The notes: a model not told the origin generated them from the sequence alone. A DNA stretch of 64,000 nt from Gigantopelta aegis (GCF_016097555.1 NC_054702.1:66351478-66415477); one strand, 5' to 3'. Shown: positions 46,780 through 58,845, counted from the stretch's first letter. Translations and numbers: made by a program.

Positions 46780-46875
46780 GAGGCCCATAGATACGGGTTG
46801 CTTTATATCATCAGTCACTTCCTGGCTGAGGCCCATAGATACGGGTTGCTTTATATCATCAGTCACTTCCTGGCT
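46780..46875. repeat. 48-bp perfect tandem duplication
   Basis: Two identical units, beginning gaggcccatagatacgggtt and ending agtcacttcctggct, placed head to tail. Identity suggests a recent event. Confidence 0.95.
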
Positions 46876-47596
46876 GAGTTTTAGCTAAGACACCAAAAAT
46901 ATGAATAACAAAAACAGTTCCGAGATAGGGTCTTGATCACGGATAGCGATTTTGTCGTTCAGATATATTAACAAAAATAGTGCAATTATTTAAATGACAT
47001 TTAAGGTTTTGATATCCGAAAATTTCGGTTTAAATATGATATTACAATAAATAGCTTACAATGCGTTGAGAAAACATACTACCATTCACCTTTGCATGCA
47101 TTTTAATGCATTTATTATATCCGTCTTTGTACAAAATTTCTGAATATGCCATGCATGAAAATCAACGCAGGCTAACAGATTGTTGCTTTTATATACCTAT
47201 TTTCAAGTAATAGCATACCACATGCAGCAACCTACATATCATTATGAAAGATGAAATCCAAACAAGACTTTGACTTAAAACTATCCATTTTAAAAATAAA
47301 AAAACACAACAAAGTTAAAAATGATGTAAAACTTAATTAAAAAAGGATTCTTAAAACTACTTTTAGGCATTTCTATATTTTAAATATTTTTTAAAGGAAG
47401 AACTAATATTCACATTGCTGATCATAAATGATTACATATTAGATAGCCGAACCAAACCTCAAAAGCCTGTTATAAAATACAAACAGTGTAGTTACTATTA
47501 ATAGTATTATACTGACACTATCATTTAGTACATTTTAATATTGTGGCAACATTGTCCTGTTAGTATTCACGCTGTTACACTCACGCATACACACGT

Positions 47597-47597
<1 letters not shown>
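46876..47597. other. unannotated AT-rich sequence
   Basis: No gene or repeat is recognised. Confidence 0.4.
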
Positions 47598-47645
<48 letters not shown>

Positions 47646-47680
47646 CACACGCTCACGCGCGCGCGCACACACACACACCT
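47598..47680. repeat. (CA)n microsatellite with (TA)n and (CG)n interruptions
   Basis: ca units, a short tatatata run, cgcgcgcg, then ca units again. Confidence 0.95.
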
Positions 47681-47759
47681 ACGCATTATATAGTTATACG
47701 TTATCATCTGAAAAAAAATTCCAACTTGGGTATCACATACAAAATGACACGAATATAAA

Positions 47760-47995
47760 ATTAATATTCATGAGTTACGTAGTCAGAATGAAGGCGGTTT
47801 ACCGTGAGTCGGGCGAGATTTGTCGCCGAGATTAGTAACCCGATCAGGATGATCTCTGTATCAATATTTATCTTGTACACAAAGGTCACAGACGAAATCT
47901 GTCCAAGGGTCTTTGTCAAACACTGGATATCAAAATCCAAATAATACGCCCATGTAAGCTCGATTATTGCTTGATAATATTTGTCGTGGTTTTAC
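47760..47995. promoter_or_regulatory. candidate conserved non-coding island
   Basis: Repeat-free and less AT-rich than its flanks. It contains gaaggcggtttaccgtgag, tttgtcgccgagattagtaa, gtatcaatatttatcttg and aaaggtcacagacgaaatct. Stops occur in all frames. The texture resembles a conserved non-coding element, but conservation is untested. Confidence 0.28.
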
Positions 47996-49920
47996 TATTC
48001 AAATATAAATATTATTATTGTGACTAGGACTGCGATGTACACATTGCAAGTTTGTCGAAATTTAACACATAAAAATGCATATGAATATTATGGAATTTAA
48101 ATATAAATTCTGAATATACATGAATGTGCATTTTCAAAAAATATATGAAGTTCTGCCATTTCATTTGATATATAGGTATTCTAAGGTTCGTTCAGTATAG
48201 ACTACAGACAACATAAACGATATTTAACACTGCTTATTCCTTTATTTTCTTTACACACACGAAAATAAAATAAAATAAAATATATATTTGATTTTTATTA
48301 CTACACTAGACATTATAAAGTGATATACATTTTAAAGACATTAACATTTTTGTTCCTTTAAAGATAAAGAAGTAAAACCTTTATAGACGATCGTTATAAT
48401 TTTAGACAATATTGTTTTTATAATGAATATCCAAATAGTATAGGTAAATAAATATAACTGAAATACAACACGTTATGTACTTAAATCAGAATACTATATA
48501 TGATGAGTATCGGTGTATTAAAATTATAAATATAGTTCCACTAACACTTTCATAGTTACAAGTATACTAGATACCATATAGTATATACCAAAACATTTAT
48601 ATTATATGGATTCAAATAAAATACACGTTCCTGTGTTGATTATGTTGTTGACATTTTTTTAAATTGTAGAACAAACAGCTAATAACACGTTGTTGTTTGA
48701 AGAAATGAACCAAGGGAGAATACTCTTTTTTTCAAAAGCCTGGAAGCATTAAACTGAAGTAATAAATCACTTCCGAATCAAATTGTTAAAAAAAATATTT
48801 TGCAAGAAATTCATACTTAGACAGATTAAACTTTACACCTTTATTATTATTTTTTTTTATAGTTTAAACGAGAAAACAAATCTTCTAAACGTATATTTGC
48901 TAAATTAAAACACAAAAGGAGATTGAATGTTAATATGTTTATATTTAAACTTTTAGAAATGTAAAATTAACATCTAAAATATACAAACCAATCTTAGAAA
49001 GTTTTGCACATGAAAACTATACTAAAATATTCTACATCTTATTTAATCTTTTAATAATTTAACATGAACACATACTAGCTATAGCCTTTAACACCCCCCC
49101 CCCCCCCGAAGCCTACACAAACACACACACCCTCAAAACACATTTACAAAATTTCTCATATGACTTTAACATTAAAACAAAACAATAACCAATATAAAGA
49201 AGAAACAGCAAAAAACCCAAATGAATAAAATAAACCACTATCCACAGGTTGTGAATGTAATTACGGCCACTTCTTACGGTTGCACACAGGACGAAACGAA
49301 CTCTTTTTATTTGTTTTCTAATCGATACAGATCGATACAAAACGACAGGTGACACACAGCTACTTCGTACGACAGGACACAACTTCGTCGGAGCTTTTTG
49401 CCTGGCAACGGAAATTGTGGCCCATTTTAATTAACACCAGGTTCGCGTCGAGTAAAGGGACTTGTGCGTACTGAGGCGCGAACTATAAAAATCTTGTGTG
49501 GGTTTTTTTGTTGTCAATACGGCCTAGATGGCTGTGGCTTTAATGTTTGTTTTAACATTAGTTTGTCGGTCGTTATTTTGAGAGTGATCGCACAAGACAT
49601 GCCGTGTGAAGCCAGCCATCAAACATAAACAAAATTAATAATAAAAATGATGTTTGCTTGTGAAGTTGAACGATTGACGAGATCCGTATCTTTACTCAGA
49701 CATGAAGTGTAGGCATGTCTGTGGGATTAACCCCAATACACTTAAAATAAATCATCAGACACGAATGTCAATATAATAATAATGTTATCAAAGGTATCTG
49801 GTCAAAAGCAAATGTGTATCATTTTAGCAAATTTGTTTAATAAATAAGATTAAAAATAAATAATAGCTAAAGCAAATCGACTATGAACGTTTCCAGAAAT
49901 GATCAAATGGGAGACTTCTT
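47996..49920. other. unannotated AT-rich region
   Basis: Very AT-rich to about 49090, a poly-C run at 49096-49107, then GC-richer at 49230-49620. An 89-codon minus-strand frame (49113-49382) has no known domain. Confidence 0.4.
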
Positions 49921-49921
49921 A

Positions 49922-50262
49922 AACAGTTTCCAATCATCTGGTGTATATCCTTAAATAGTTTCTAATCATTTGATGTATATCCTTAAATAGTTTTCAATCA
50001 TCTGATGTATATCCTAAAATAGGTTTTAATCAGCCTATGTAATTCCTGACAGTTTTTAATTAGGCCCTTATCTGATGTATATCCTGACATAGTTTGTAAT
50101 CATCTGACGTATATCCTGACATAGTTTTTAATCATCCTGTGTATATCCTGACTTAGTTTTTAATCATCTGATACATACAAAGACCTAGCTATTAATCATC
50201 TGATGTATCTCATGACAGTTTTTAATCATCTTTTGTATATTTTGACCTGGTTTTCAATCTGG
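49922..50262. repeat. diverged 32-bp tandem repeat, about 11 copies
   Basis: The approximate unit is atagtttttaatcatctgat plus gtatatcctgac. Copies are 60-90 percent alike by eye, with gains and losses of a few bases (one copy carries tagggcc-type extra bases near 50060). The first two aatcat words are 32 bp apart (49932 and 49964). Confidence 0.85.
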
Positions 50263-50740
50263 AAAGATTCGCCAAATATCCCTGGACCATATTAACTTAA
50301 AAACGGAAGTGAACGTTCTAAACTTGGTGTGTCTTTACAGTATAATACTTGTGATATTTTCTTTCTTTTCTGCTGGTGTGTTTGACTAAATTTCAAATTA
50401 TTATTAACAAAACGTCTGTTGTATTGAGCACTGACTATACTGTGTGTGTATATATATGTCATGTGTGTGATATAAAACAGTTCACTATATGTAATGGTCT
50501 ACGTTGTTCGTTTTAATAAATGTAATGTTTTGAACAATGTGTTTCTTGTTTAGTTTTTATGAATTTTTTATATATATATTTTGTTTTAAAAGACAAGTTT
50601 ATATGGACAAGCTATTCGTTTTGAAACAGTTGGTCAGTTCGAGCATTCAGACCATGAACCACTCGAAACTAGAGGTGTTTTTTTTTTTAAGCCCACCTCA
50701 TGTTGTAATTTATCAAGAACATAGAACTAATCGAATCTCG
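50263..50740. other. unannotated AT-rich sequence
   Basis: Nothing recognised. Confidence 0.4.
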
Positions 50741-50910
50741 TGACGAGCTCGAGTTTTCTGCTCTATAGTAACGTGACACGAGCTCCGACAATGGGAGGTC
50801 GCTGGTTATTTACCGCGAGCGCCGTTGCCATGGTGATGACGCTAAGAACAAACTAACTTTGTACCTCGAAGGTCGCACGTTCGAAAAGGAAGTGGAAGCA
50901 GGGAAAAACA
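50741..50910. promoter_or_regulatory. GC-richer block with X-box-like motif
   Basis: Within a compact GC-rich stretch (tgacacgagctccgacaatg; ttaccgcgagcgccg) lies gttgccatggtgat (50824-50837), close to the RFX X-box palindrome GTNRCC-RGYAAC with two mismatches in the right half. gtgatgacgc follows it. Possibly a promoter proximal element; no transcript start can be shown. Confidence 0.25.
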
Positions 50911-50959
50911 CATGTAATACACGTGCGTATGCAGGTTTCTTCTAGCGAGATGTTACAGA

Positions 50960-51098
50960 TTTCAAAACATTTTTTTTTTTACCCCTTTTTAATTTTTTTT
51001 TAAATTTTAGCGCCCATCTATATTAAGAAATTTCAAAACATTTTTTGTTTACTACTTTTTAATTTTTGTTTTAATTTTAGCGCCCATCTATATTAAGA
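50960..51098. repeat. 71-bp tandem duplication
   Basis: Copies at 50960-51030 and 51031-51098 begin tttcaaaacatttttt and end attttagcgcccatctatat plus taag. They differ mainly in T-run length. Confidence 0.92.
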
Positions 51099-52277
51099 TT
51101 GCATAAAAATCTCATTTATTCCTTGTTCGTTCTTTCTTTTCTTTTTTCACTGATGACATTTCCCAAATTAGAAGTCACTTTCGATATCTGCCCTTTCTTA
51201 TTCTTTCTACAATCATATATTTACCAATATTTTATCTCTGATGTTTCCTCTTATGTATTTTAAAGTTCCTTATTGTGTATACATCTAAGACAAACTCTGG
51301 TTTCACCATACCAATAACACTTTAATGCATTTTAACAAGACATTATCTTTGACTGTTTAAATGTATTTTAAATATACAGCTATGTTATAGTCGCCATGTA
51401 TATGGTATGTATATAGAAGAGGGCCTCGTAAGTTTTTAAACTTGTGCCCAATTGTTTTGTTCTTTGTACAATAAAATATGTTTACAATCAAAAACAAGTA
51501 ACTGAATTTCTTTCTTTCTTTGCTACTCTGTAATTGTAAATATTGTAAATTATATACCCAAGTCATAAAAGACTCCAAAACTGTCTAGATTATCCATTAA
51601 AGGATATGGGGAAACAATGTCATTTTTGATAGTCTTTGAATATTTCGATCCCTGACTTTACAATATAATGAACAAATACAAATACTGTACACAGAGTGAG
51701 CTGTGTGACATGCGCAAACACGGCGTTTCTTTCACAATAATCATTTATAATGTGTGTACACTATAGAACAGTTACCGAAAACACACTAGCTCCAGTTTCC
51801 ATTGGCAACCCTAATGACAGAAATGACATTAAACTAAATCCATTGAATAAATAAGTACATCAATGTATTGATGAATGAATTTCATATTGATAAAAGTAGA
51901 CCGCAGTCATCACAATTTTTTTTTAAATCTTTTTTCTTTTTGTTTTGTTTTGTTTTCTTTCTTATTCTATTTTCTTTCTTTTATTTATTACAATTATGTA
52001 AAAATGGACCAGTTACGTGTATTATACTGGAAATACGTTTAGAAGATATTTGCTGAAAAGTTTACTATTCTTTTAAATTAAAAAAACAAAACAAACAATA
52101 ACTCAAAGGAGCCAACCCCCACCCCATTAAAAACAACAACAAGCAAACCTCTCCCTCTCAAAGACATCATCAACAACAAATAAAACAAATGAAAAATCCC
52201 CACTCCCAAATAAAATCTAATGTGATATTAAAATGATTTCTTTATAATACTTGAGACAGCCAAAACAAAAGGAAATA
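51099..52277. other. unannotated AT-rich sequence
   Basis: T-rich runs near 51920-51985. No gene is recognised. Confidence 0.4.
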
Positions 52278-52762
<485 letters not shown>

Positions 52763-52978
52763 ATTATTATTTTGCCCCTCTAATTCAAAATGAGTTAGTG
52801 TATGGAAATTAATATGATATTTTAAAATAAGCATCAAAATAATATAACAATATACCAGAGAATTATCTTCCTAAAATACTAAAGTTTAGACACAAAATCG
52901 TTCAACTGTTTAACAAAAGTACTACTACTATTATTATTACTACTGCTTCCACCAATAATATATATATATATATATATA

Positions 52979-53187
52979 CTGACCAACAATAAAAACGCGA
53001 ATATTTTAATACATATTTTTATGATTTAATTAATTCGGAAAATAGACTGTCAAGATGGGCCTAAAATGTTCACATGAGATTGACAAATTTAACACACACA
53101 CAAATTCTAATGAGAATCAAACTGAATAGTTTTAACTAAATTAAAAAAAACCCCACCCTAAATTAATATTTTCCTTTCTTTTGTTGT
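52979..53187. mobile_element. TA-flanked MITE (family 2)
   Basis: The left end ctgaccaacaataaaaacgc with gaatattttaatac is preceded by (ta)n. Interior words (aatagactgtcaagatgggc; aatgttcacatgagat) match the 53925 copy. The right end tttcttttgttgtata is decayed. Confidence 0.75.
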
Positions 53188-53910
53188 ATATATGGAAGAA
53201 ACGTTAAATTATTTTCACATAGAACAGTGGATTTGCACATTTTTGATTCTACATTTATGATCATTGTTATAAAAATTCAAATGAAATAAATTTTGTTTTA
53301 TTGTATGCTAAACACAGAACGCAATGATAAAATGTCTTTCATTTCTAATCGCTTTTAAAACTGCTTTTACACGCTCTGTGAATACGCGTACCTGTTCTAG
53401 GGGCCACAGACCTATAGAAGGGAAGTCAATTATAACATTATTAGAAAACCTAATTCGTTTTACAATAATAAATACATTTATTACACGAGCAGGGCGCATG
53501 AAAGTATTAAATGTAATCGTGCAGAAAAACTTCCGACAACTCGGGATTTTTTTCTTCTATTCAGCCGCGTAACGTTATTGTCGATTCCAATCAAACAAAC
53601 ACTAAACATCGCCCATTCACAATGAATGTTCCATGTCGCTCATTTGCATACATTATTGCATTTCTCTCCAGTCCTACATGCGGGGAAGAAGCGTGATTCC
53701 GATTCGCCACTAATCACAGAGTGTGAAATATCGAACTGAATGTACCGTTATCACACGTAGTTCTGAAATCGACGCAACAACTGTAATTTAATTCGGAACT
53801 TTGTTGATTATTATTTATTTTATTTGCTAAAATGTTTTCTTTGGCTTCTTGTAATACCAGTACACAAGGGAAGGCCTGGTAAATTGAAAAACTTGAACCC
53901 AATCATTTGG
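53188..53910. promoter_or_regulatory. candidate enhancer island between two MITEs
   Basis: The part at 53320-53760 is repeat-free, dense and GC-richer. Exact or near-exact motifs are a Hox/Cdx-type tttattac (53477-53484), forkhead-type aaacaaaca (53593-53601), Sox-type acaatg (53619-53624) and a perfect POU octamer atttgcat (53642-53649), the last three within 57 bp. Open frames on both strands are about 60-80 codons and unremarkable. Function is inferred from motif clustering. Confidence 0.35.
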
Positions 53911-53924
53911 TACATACATGTATA

Positions 53925-54129
53925 CTGAAATATAAAAGAAACGCGAATATCGTAATATGTCATTTATTTTCGTGATAAAAATTAATTCAGTAAATACTGT
54001 TAAAATGGACCTACAATGTTCACAAACATGTATACTTTATACAGACAAAAACAAATAAGATTCAAACTGAATACTTTTAAATAAATTGTAGAACATTAAA
54101 TTAAAATACGCGTTTGTGCTGTTGTTCAG
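53925..54129. mobile_element. TA-flanked MITE (family 2), 205 bp
   Basis: The left end ctgaaatataaaagaaacgc and the right end gcgtttgtgctgttgttcag are inverted; TA flanks at 53923-53924 and 54130-54131. Shares aatggacctacaatgttcac with the 52979 copy. It is the most intact un-nested copy. Confidence 0.82.
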
Positions 54130-54141
54130 TATATATGTAAG

Positions 54142-54145
<4 letters not shown>

Positions 54146-54194
<49 letters not shown>

Positions 54195-54207
54195 GGGGGG
54201 GGGGGGG
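54146..54207. repeat. (GA)n followed by poly-G
   Basis: About 20 ga units and a run of about 13 G. Confidence 0.95.
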
Positions 54208-55078
54208 TGAAGAGGATAAACAAGAGCGTGTATTCTTTAAAATCGTCTCATTGAAGCTACAATATAGAGCACATTTTTAATATTTAAAACCTTAGAATAC
54301 ACCATCCAGGTCTTGACCCCTACCGCTTGATGCGCCATTCTTCGTTTTGCGTTGCCTCCTGTGTTCAGTCTGGGTCACATGAAAGCACGCTCTCAGCCAA
54401 ATTTCTAAGTATAGAGAACGGTCGATTCCGGGCTGTTTAATTGTACAATGTACTGCAAATGGCGACTTTATATCGCATGAAGGCAGTTGGAGATATTGGT
54501 TGACGGCGATAACACGGATTTATTAAACCTATAGACATTTTCGTGTTGTATTAGTAAACATGTTATAGGGTGTAACGATTGCAGTGTTAAGAATTTTTTT
54601 TTATTCTGTTATAAAAGTTGAACTAATTTTAGAATTTTACAAACATATTTCCGTGGTGTTATTTTTGACCCGTGTTTATAAAACGAGTACATACAGTCTG
54701 GACTTGACACTTTAAGATTTGAGATTAATATGGCATACATAATGCGTGCAGTGCGTGTGTTCAGTCTTACGTTGAAGCATTACGCCCTGACTTTAAAGCT
54801 TTATAAGCATGAACCCTTGCACGGGAATAGCGAAGGATTAATTAAAAACAGTACCCAGATTAATGTTTCAATACAGGAAGACATTACTGTATTGAAAACC
54901 AGGTGCAGTTATACCAGTTCAACTCATAATCAGTACAGATGTGAATTTTTGTGCTGGGGTGTCGTTAAATTCATTGCATACATTCATTCATTCATTCTGA
55001 TATATATGATACATGTCGCTTATCTCCAGTTACTTTTAGCTCCAAAGACGTACTTAGTATAACATAATTAAGAAGACG
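54208..55078. other. unannotated region
   Basis: A 110-codon plus-strand frame at 54730 has no recognised domain; its end contains a SINE-type 3' fragment (gctggggtgtcgttaaattc, then attcattcattc, 54951-54998). The rest is unique. Confidence 0.4.
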
Positions 55079-55135
55079 GGGGGGGGGGGGGGTAGCAAAA
55101 GAAAACGAAGAAGAAGAAGAAGAAGAAAAAGAGCA
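55079..55135. repeat. poly-G tract and (GAA)n
   Basis: About 14 G at 55079-55092, then gaagaagaagaagaagaaga at about 55109-55129. Confidence 0.9.
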
Positions 55136-56790
55136 GAATAATATGAAGTTTTGTTCAGCTGGACACAAAGTATACCTGTAAACTAAACACAGGTGTAAAT
55201 TAAAAAAATAGATTTACTTATTGGTCGAGGTGGGGTTTGCGGTGTTTGCCAATGGCCTCATCTTCCCCCATTTTAATTACGCTCATGCGCTCGAAACTAG
55301 TCCAGATAACAGTTTTGGCCAATTGGTGTTTGACATGCCTAAAGTAGTTTTCACGACAATGCTGAATCTACGCCAATATTTGTGTCCCTCGATTTACATG
55401 TTTGAACAGATTTAAGTCACAAGGTGTTTATTTTCAACCATAAATACTAAATGGGTCGCTCTTTTGCAACCGACCACGGTGGCTACAACCCATCGGTCAT
55501 TACCTGTCGGGACCGAGTTTGATTCATAACCCAGACCGTGCAAAGGTTATAGGAAGCAAACTAAACGATTCTGGAACGCCACAAAAATGAATGAAACAAT
55601 CATTAGGTTGAAGGATCAAGATAAACATTGAACGGTTTTCAGTGGTAAATAAACATGTCTCTGAATACATCAGGACCGGAGGCTGTGGCAAACAGCGAGC
55701 GGGAGGGGGAAAAAGCATAGTGTACAAGGGGGCATCAATCTAGGTGCTCCATTATCTTGGTCAAAAGAAAGACCCGTAATAATGCCTTTTGTCACGCTGC
55801 ATCTCCGGACCAACGTCTGCTTCTTTTGACCATCATGGTGGACCCAATGACGATCAAGCAAACGGACCAGCTGTCTGTTTAGATAAGTCAAAAGAGAGAA
55901 CCAGGTACTGACCAGTCGTACAATATTCAATTGTGGATCTCCTGGACTTAATCGGAGTTTAGAAAGTGATTAAATTTGCCATAGCTGCTGTCACTCTGTC
56001 ATCTTTGTTTTTCCCCCGCTTGACCCCAGACTGTAGGAGATGCATTGGCCCAGCATTGGTCCGGGGGAGCCTGAAGTATTGTTGGTCAGCAAGCCGCGTC
56101 TTTCTAATAAATATCATCTTGTTTACCCAGGATGGTCTGTGTAAACAATTACACGGGAGTATTGAAAGACGGGGGATATGGTGTATTTCGTTTGATAGAG
56201 ATACTATCTGAACTCTTGGTCGCATATTGAACGAGGCATTCCTGCTGATATGTAATAAATGTCCACGCTAAATCTTCTCATCGATTATGGACTGTGTGGG
56301 AAAACGTGTGCAAATATGATCAACTCCTAAATCAGACGAGTCGTCTGCGGCTCATGAACTGCGCGCGTAAAAATCACCGGATCCATCTACAGACTCGTCT
56401 GCGAAGTAAAGATATATTTCAACTGATGACCGGCTGACGTGGTCTCTCCCCCATCCCCCCTAAAGACGTCTGAGGTATTACAACGTTTAAGACGAAGTGA
56501 TATCGTTATAGGAAACCGAACTGAAGACCTGTTGAGACAACCGCAGTAGTAAATAAATGAAATACATCTTTATGTGAGAGCTAATGACGTCATAAACAGC
56601 ATGTACGTACGTCTTTGGATGACGTGATATTATAATAAAAAGTGAGATATTTCCATAGTGATGACCCACTAAGATAGACTTGATTTAAAAAATTAAAATA
56701 ACGCCATAAGAATGTCGTCTGCTTGAAAAACGTGAATTGATGACAAGAGAGCATAATAAATACGTTAGTAATTAAACTAAACATCTACAA
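55136..56790. promoter_or_regulatory. long unique stretch with candidate regulatory islands
   Basis: About 55468-55530 resembles a diverged alpha/gamma SINE head (cacggtggc; catcggtcattacc). The part at 55640-56440 is GC-richer and repeat-free, with a forkhead-type gtgtaaacaatta near 56139 and a Hox-type aataaatatc near 56107. Open frames of 60-90 codons exist on both strands but none has a recognisable domain. An overlapping pair of open frames on opposite strands at 55959-56225 is compatible with conserved non-coding DNA. Confidence 0.3.
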
Positions 56791-56819
56791 GGTTATCTGT
56801 TATAGTAGACCAGTCAACC

Positions 56820-56903
56820 ATGGCAGACAAAAAAAGAAAAGGAAAAAAAAGGCCTCATGTTGGTCAGTTCAAGGTACAACTTCAGATACAAAAACATATT
56901 TAA
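56820..56903 (+). CDS. small ORF with strong Kozak context; possible first exon
   Basis: The start context tcaaccatggc is close to the animal Kozak optimum. The frame begins MADKKRKGKKRPHVGQFK, a basic, nuclear-localisation-like stretch, and meets aag/gtacaa at 56874-56878, where a splice donor could lie. Without splicing it continues 9 residues to a stop (27 codons in total). The Lys-rich part comes from A-runs and could be coincidence. No downstream exon was found in the window. Confidence 0.2.
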   Translation: MADKKRKGKKRPHVGQFKVQLQIQKHI

Positions 56904-57317
56904 TTTATTTTTATATGGGATTGGGTGGAGGACAAGTCTTCAAGAATCAATAAAAATATTTTATGTAAACAAATCATTTTAACGACATACTGGCACAGAC
57001 AATGGGTATCAGGTTGCTTCACTAATGAGTTGCTTCTGAGTGTGGGCCCGCCTTCAAGACCATTGGATGCACCCTTCAAAACAACTGAACATTCCCTTTA
57101 GGACAACCTTCAATCTGCTGCTGAGTTAGCTGCATGTCTTAAGGTTAACTATTAAAACTTTTGGTTGCACACAACCTTTAATTACTCCATACAGTTCAAG
57201 ACAGAATACAACAATATCTAAAGGATCACAAGACTACTAGTTTTACGGAGTGCTCTCCGTTGACAACCACCTTGCAAAAAATCAAGAGAGTTCGACCACG
57301 AACATTTTCAGTTGGCC
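56904..57317. other. unannotated sequence
   Basis: Unique sequence without recognised elements, up to the 22-bp minisatellite. Confidence 0.4.
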
Positions 57318-57890
57318 ACCCTCATGTCAGAGCACCGCCACCCTCATGCCAGAGCACCGCCACACTCACGCCAGAGCACCGCCACCCTCACGCCAGAGCA
57401 CAGCCACCCTCACGCCAGAGCACCGCCACCCTCACGCCAGAGCACCGCCACCCTCACGCCAGAGCACCGCCACCCTCACGCACCGCCACCCTCACGCCAG
57501 AGCACCGCCACCCTCATGCCAGAGCACCGCCACCCTCATGCCAGAGCACCGCCACCCTCACGCCAGAGCACCGCCACCCTCACGCACCGCCACCCTCACG
57601 CCAGAGCACCGCCACACTCACGCCAGAGCACCGCCACCCTCACGCACCGCCACCCTCACGCCAGAGCACCGCCACCCTCATGCCAGAGCACCGCCACCCT
57701 CATGCCAGAGCACCGCCACCCTCACGCCAGAGCACCGCCACCCTCACGCACCGCCACCCTCACGCCAGAGCACCGCCACACTCACGCCAGAGCACCGACA
57801 CCCTCACGCCAAAGCACCGACACCCTCATGCCAGAGCACCGCCACCCTCACGCCAGAGCACCGCCACCCTCACGCCAGAGCACCGCCTCA
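57318..57890. repeat. 22-bp minisatellite, about 26 units, with shortened units
   Basis: The unit gagcaccgccaccctcacgc plus ca repeats in a 22-bp period. At least five units are shortened (acgcaccgccaccc junctions, e.g. near 57479, 57582, 57642, 57747). Variants are atg for acg and cacact for caccct. As 22 is not a multiple of three and the unit has no stop, all three plus frames are open for over 200 codons with a 22-residue Pro/His/Ala/Thr repeat. No start context or homology supports a protein. Confidence 0.95.
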
Positions 57891-58106
57891 TGTAGCTGCT
57901 ATGCAAGTGGCAGTATACCACTTGTACAGTTGTTATTAGTTACCATTAAGTATAACAAGTAACTTCAAACCAATGGGTTATTTAAATACTAGAGAGGTCA
58001 ACCTACTTGAAATCATCAAAGAAAGATTTCAAAATACATATCAGAACCTTTTATACATATTTATAATTGCTTTTCTATGCAACTATCACCTAAACAGGAC
58101 TATATT
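57891..58106. other. unannotated sequence
   Basis: Short unique spacer, nothing recognised. Confidence 0.4.
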
Positions 58107-58118
58107 AAGTAACGACAC

Positions 58119-58225
58119 AAATGTCATGAACGGAAAAGTGGGTGTGAACCAAAACTTGCGCCCATGACAGGCGTGTGCTACAACAGCTTGTTCTGAACGT
58201 GCACGTACAACCTCTAAGACAAGAC
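58119..58225 (+). mobile_element. repeat epsilon, 5'-truncated, perfect 12-bp target duplication
   Basis: It contains caggcgtgtgctacaacagc and gaacgtgcacgtac, the complement of the 42693 copy, and ends in aagacaagac, matching the (tgaca)n-type tail. The direct repeat aagtaacgacac is identical at 58107-58118 and 58226-58237. Only about 107 bp of the ~390-bp element is present, consistent with 5' truncation during retrotransposition. Confidence 0.8.
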
Positions 58226-58237
58226 AAGTAACGACAC

Positions 58238-58845
58238 CACAAATGGTGGTGTGGTGTCTTTTAATAGAATATAAAATTGTAAGTGCAAGACTGTTAGCAC
58301 AGCCAAGTCCTGACATGACTACAGTCACTTTTAAATATTATGTACATCTCTCCACTTCGAAAGGCACCGAAGCACTCTGCTAACAAATATTCCATGGGAA
58401 CCACAGCGCATTGACAGGCGTTAAATAATGCTGCAATTAACTGCTCTTATAGGGAAGTTAAATACCTCTGCGACTAAAGCGTCACTTTTTTTCTAATATG
58501 TTTGCCACATTCATTTGATTGCAGTTGATCCTGTTTATAAAAACCAACCGCATGATAAGAAGTCAAAAGAGAAAGACAGTTAAATATTCTCTCGCGGGAC
58601 ACGGTTTTGGACCACCAAGGGAAATAAACAGAAAATATCGACAGCTATTCCTTTTTCTACTCCGTTTGTTATGGCAGCCGGTTACCGATAGTGACCGTTC
58701 GTGCCTTTGTTTGTTTCAAAAGATCAGAGTAAATTTACCAATCTGTCGTGCAATAACAAACATCTTTGAAACAATCGTTGTTCTATTTCATTGCCAACGG
58801 TTTATGAGAGAAGGACAAAATTTTGATTTGGTTTTAATATGAGAT
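58238..58845. other. unannotated sequence with open frame
   Basis: A 107-codon plus-strand frame at 58519 begins in a basic stretch and has no known domain. No repeat is recognised. Confidence 0.35.

Noticed and set aside
57250-57962. Pro/His-rich proteins of more than 200 residues
   Set aside because: Three frames of the same 22-bp minisatellite; no independent coding signal.
58519-58842. 107-codon gene
   Set aside because: No domain, no splice context and composition shifts to Leu/Phe-rich; frames of this length are common by chance in this window.
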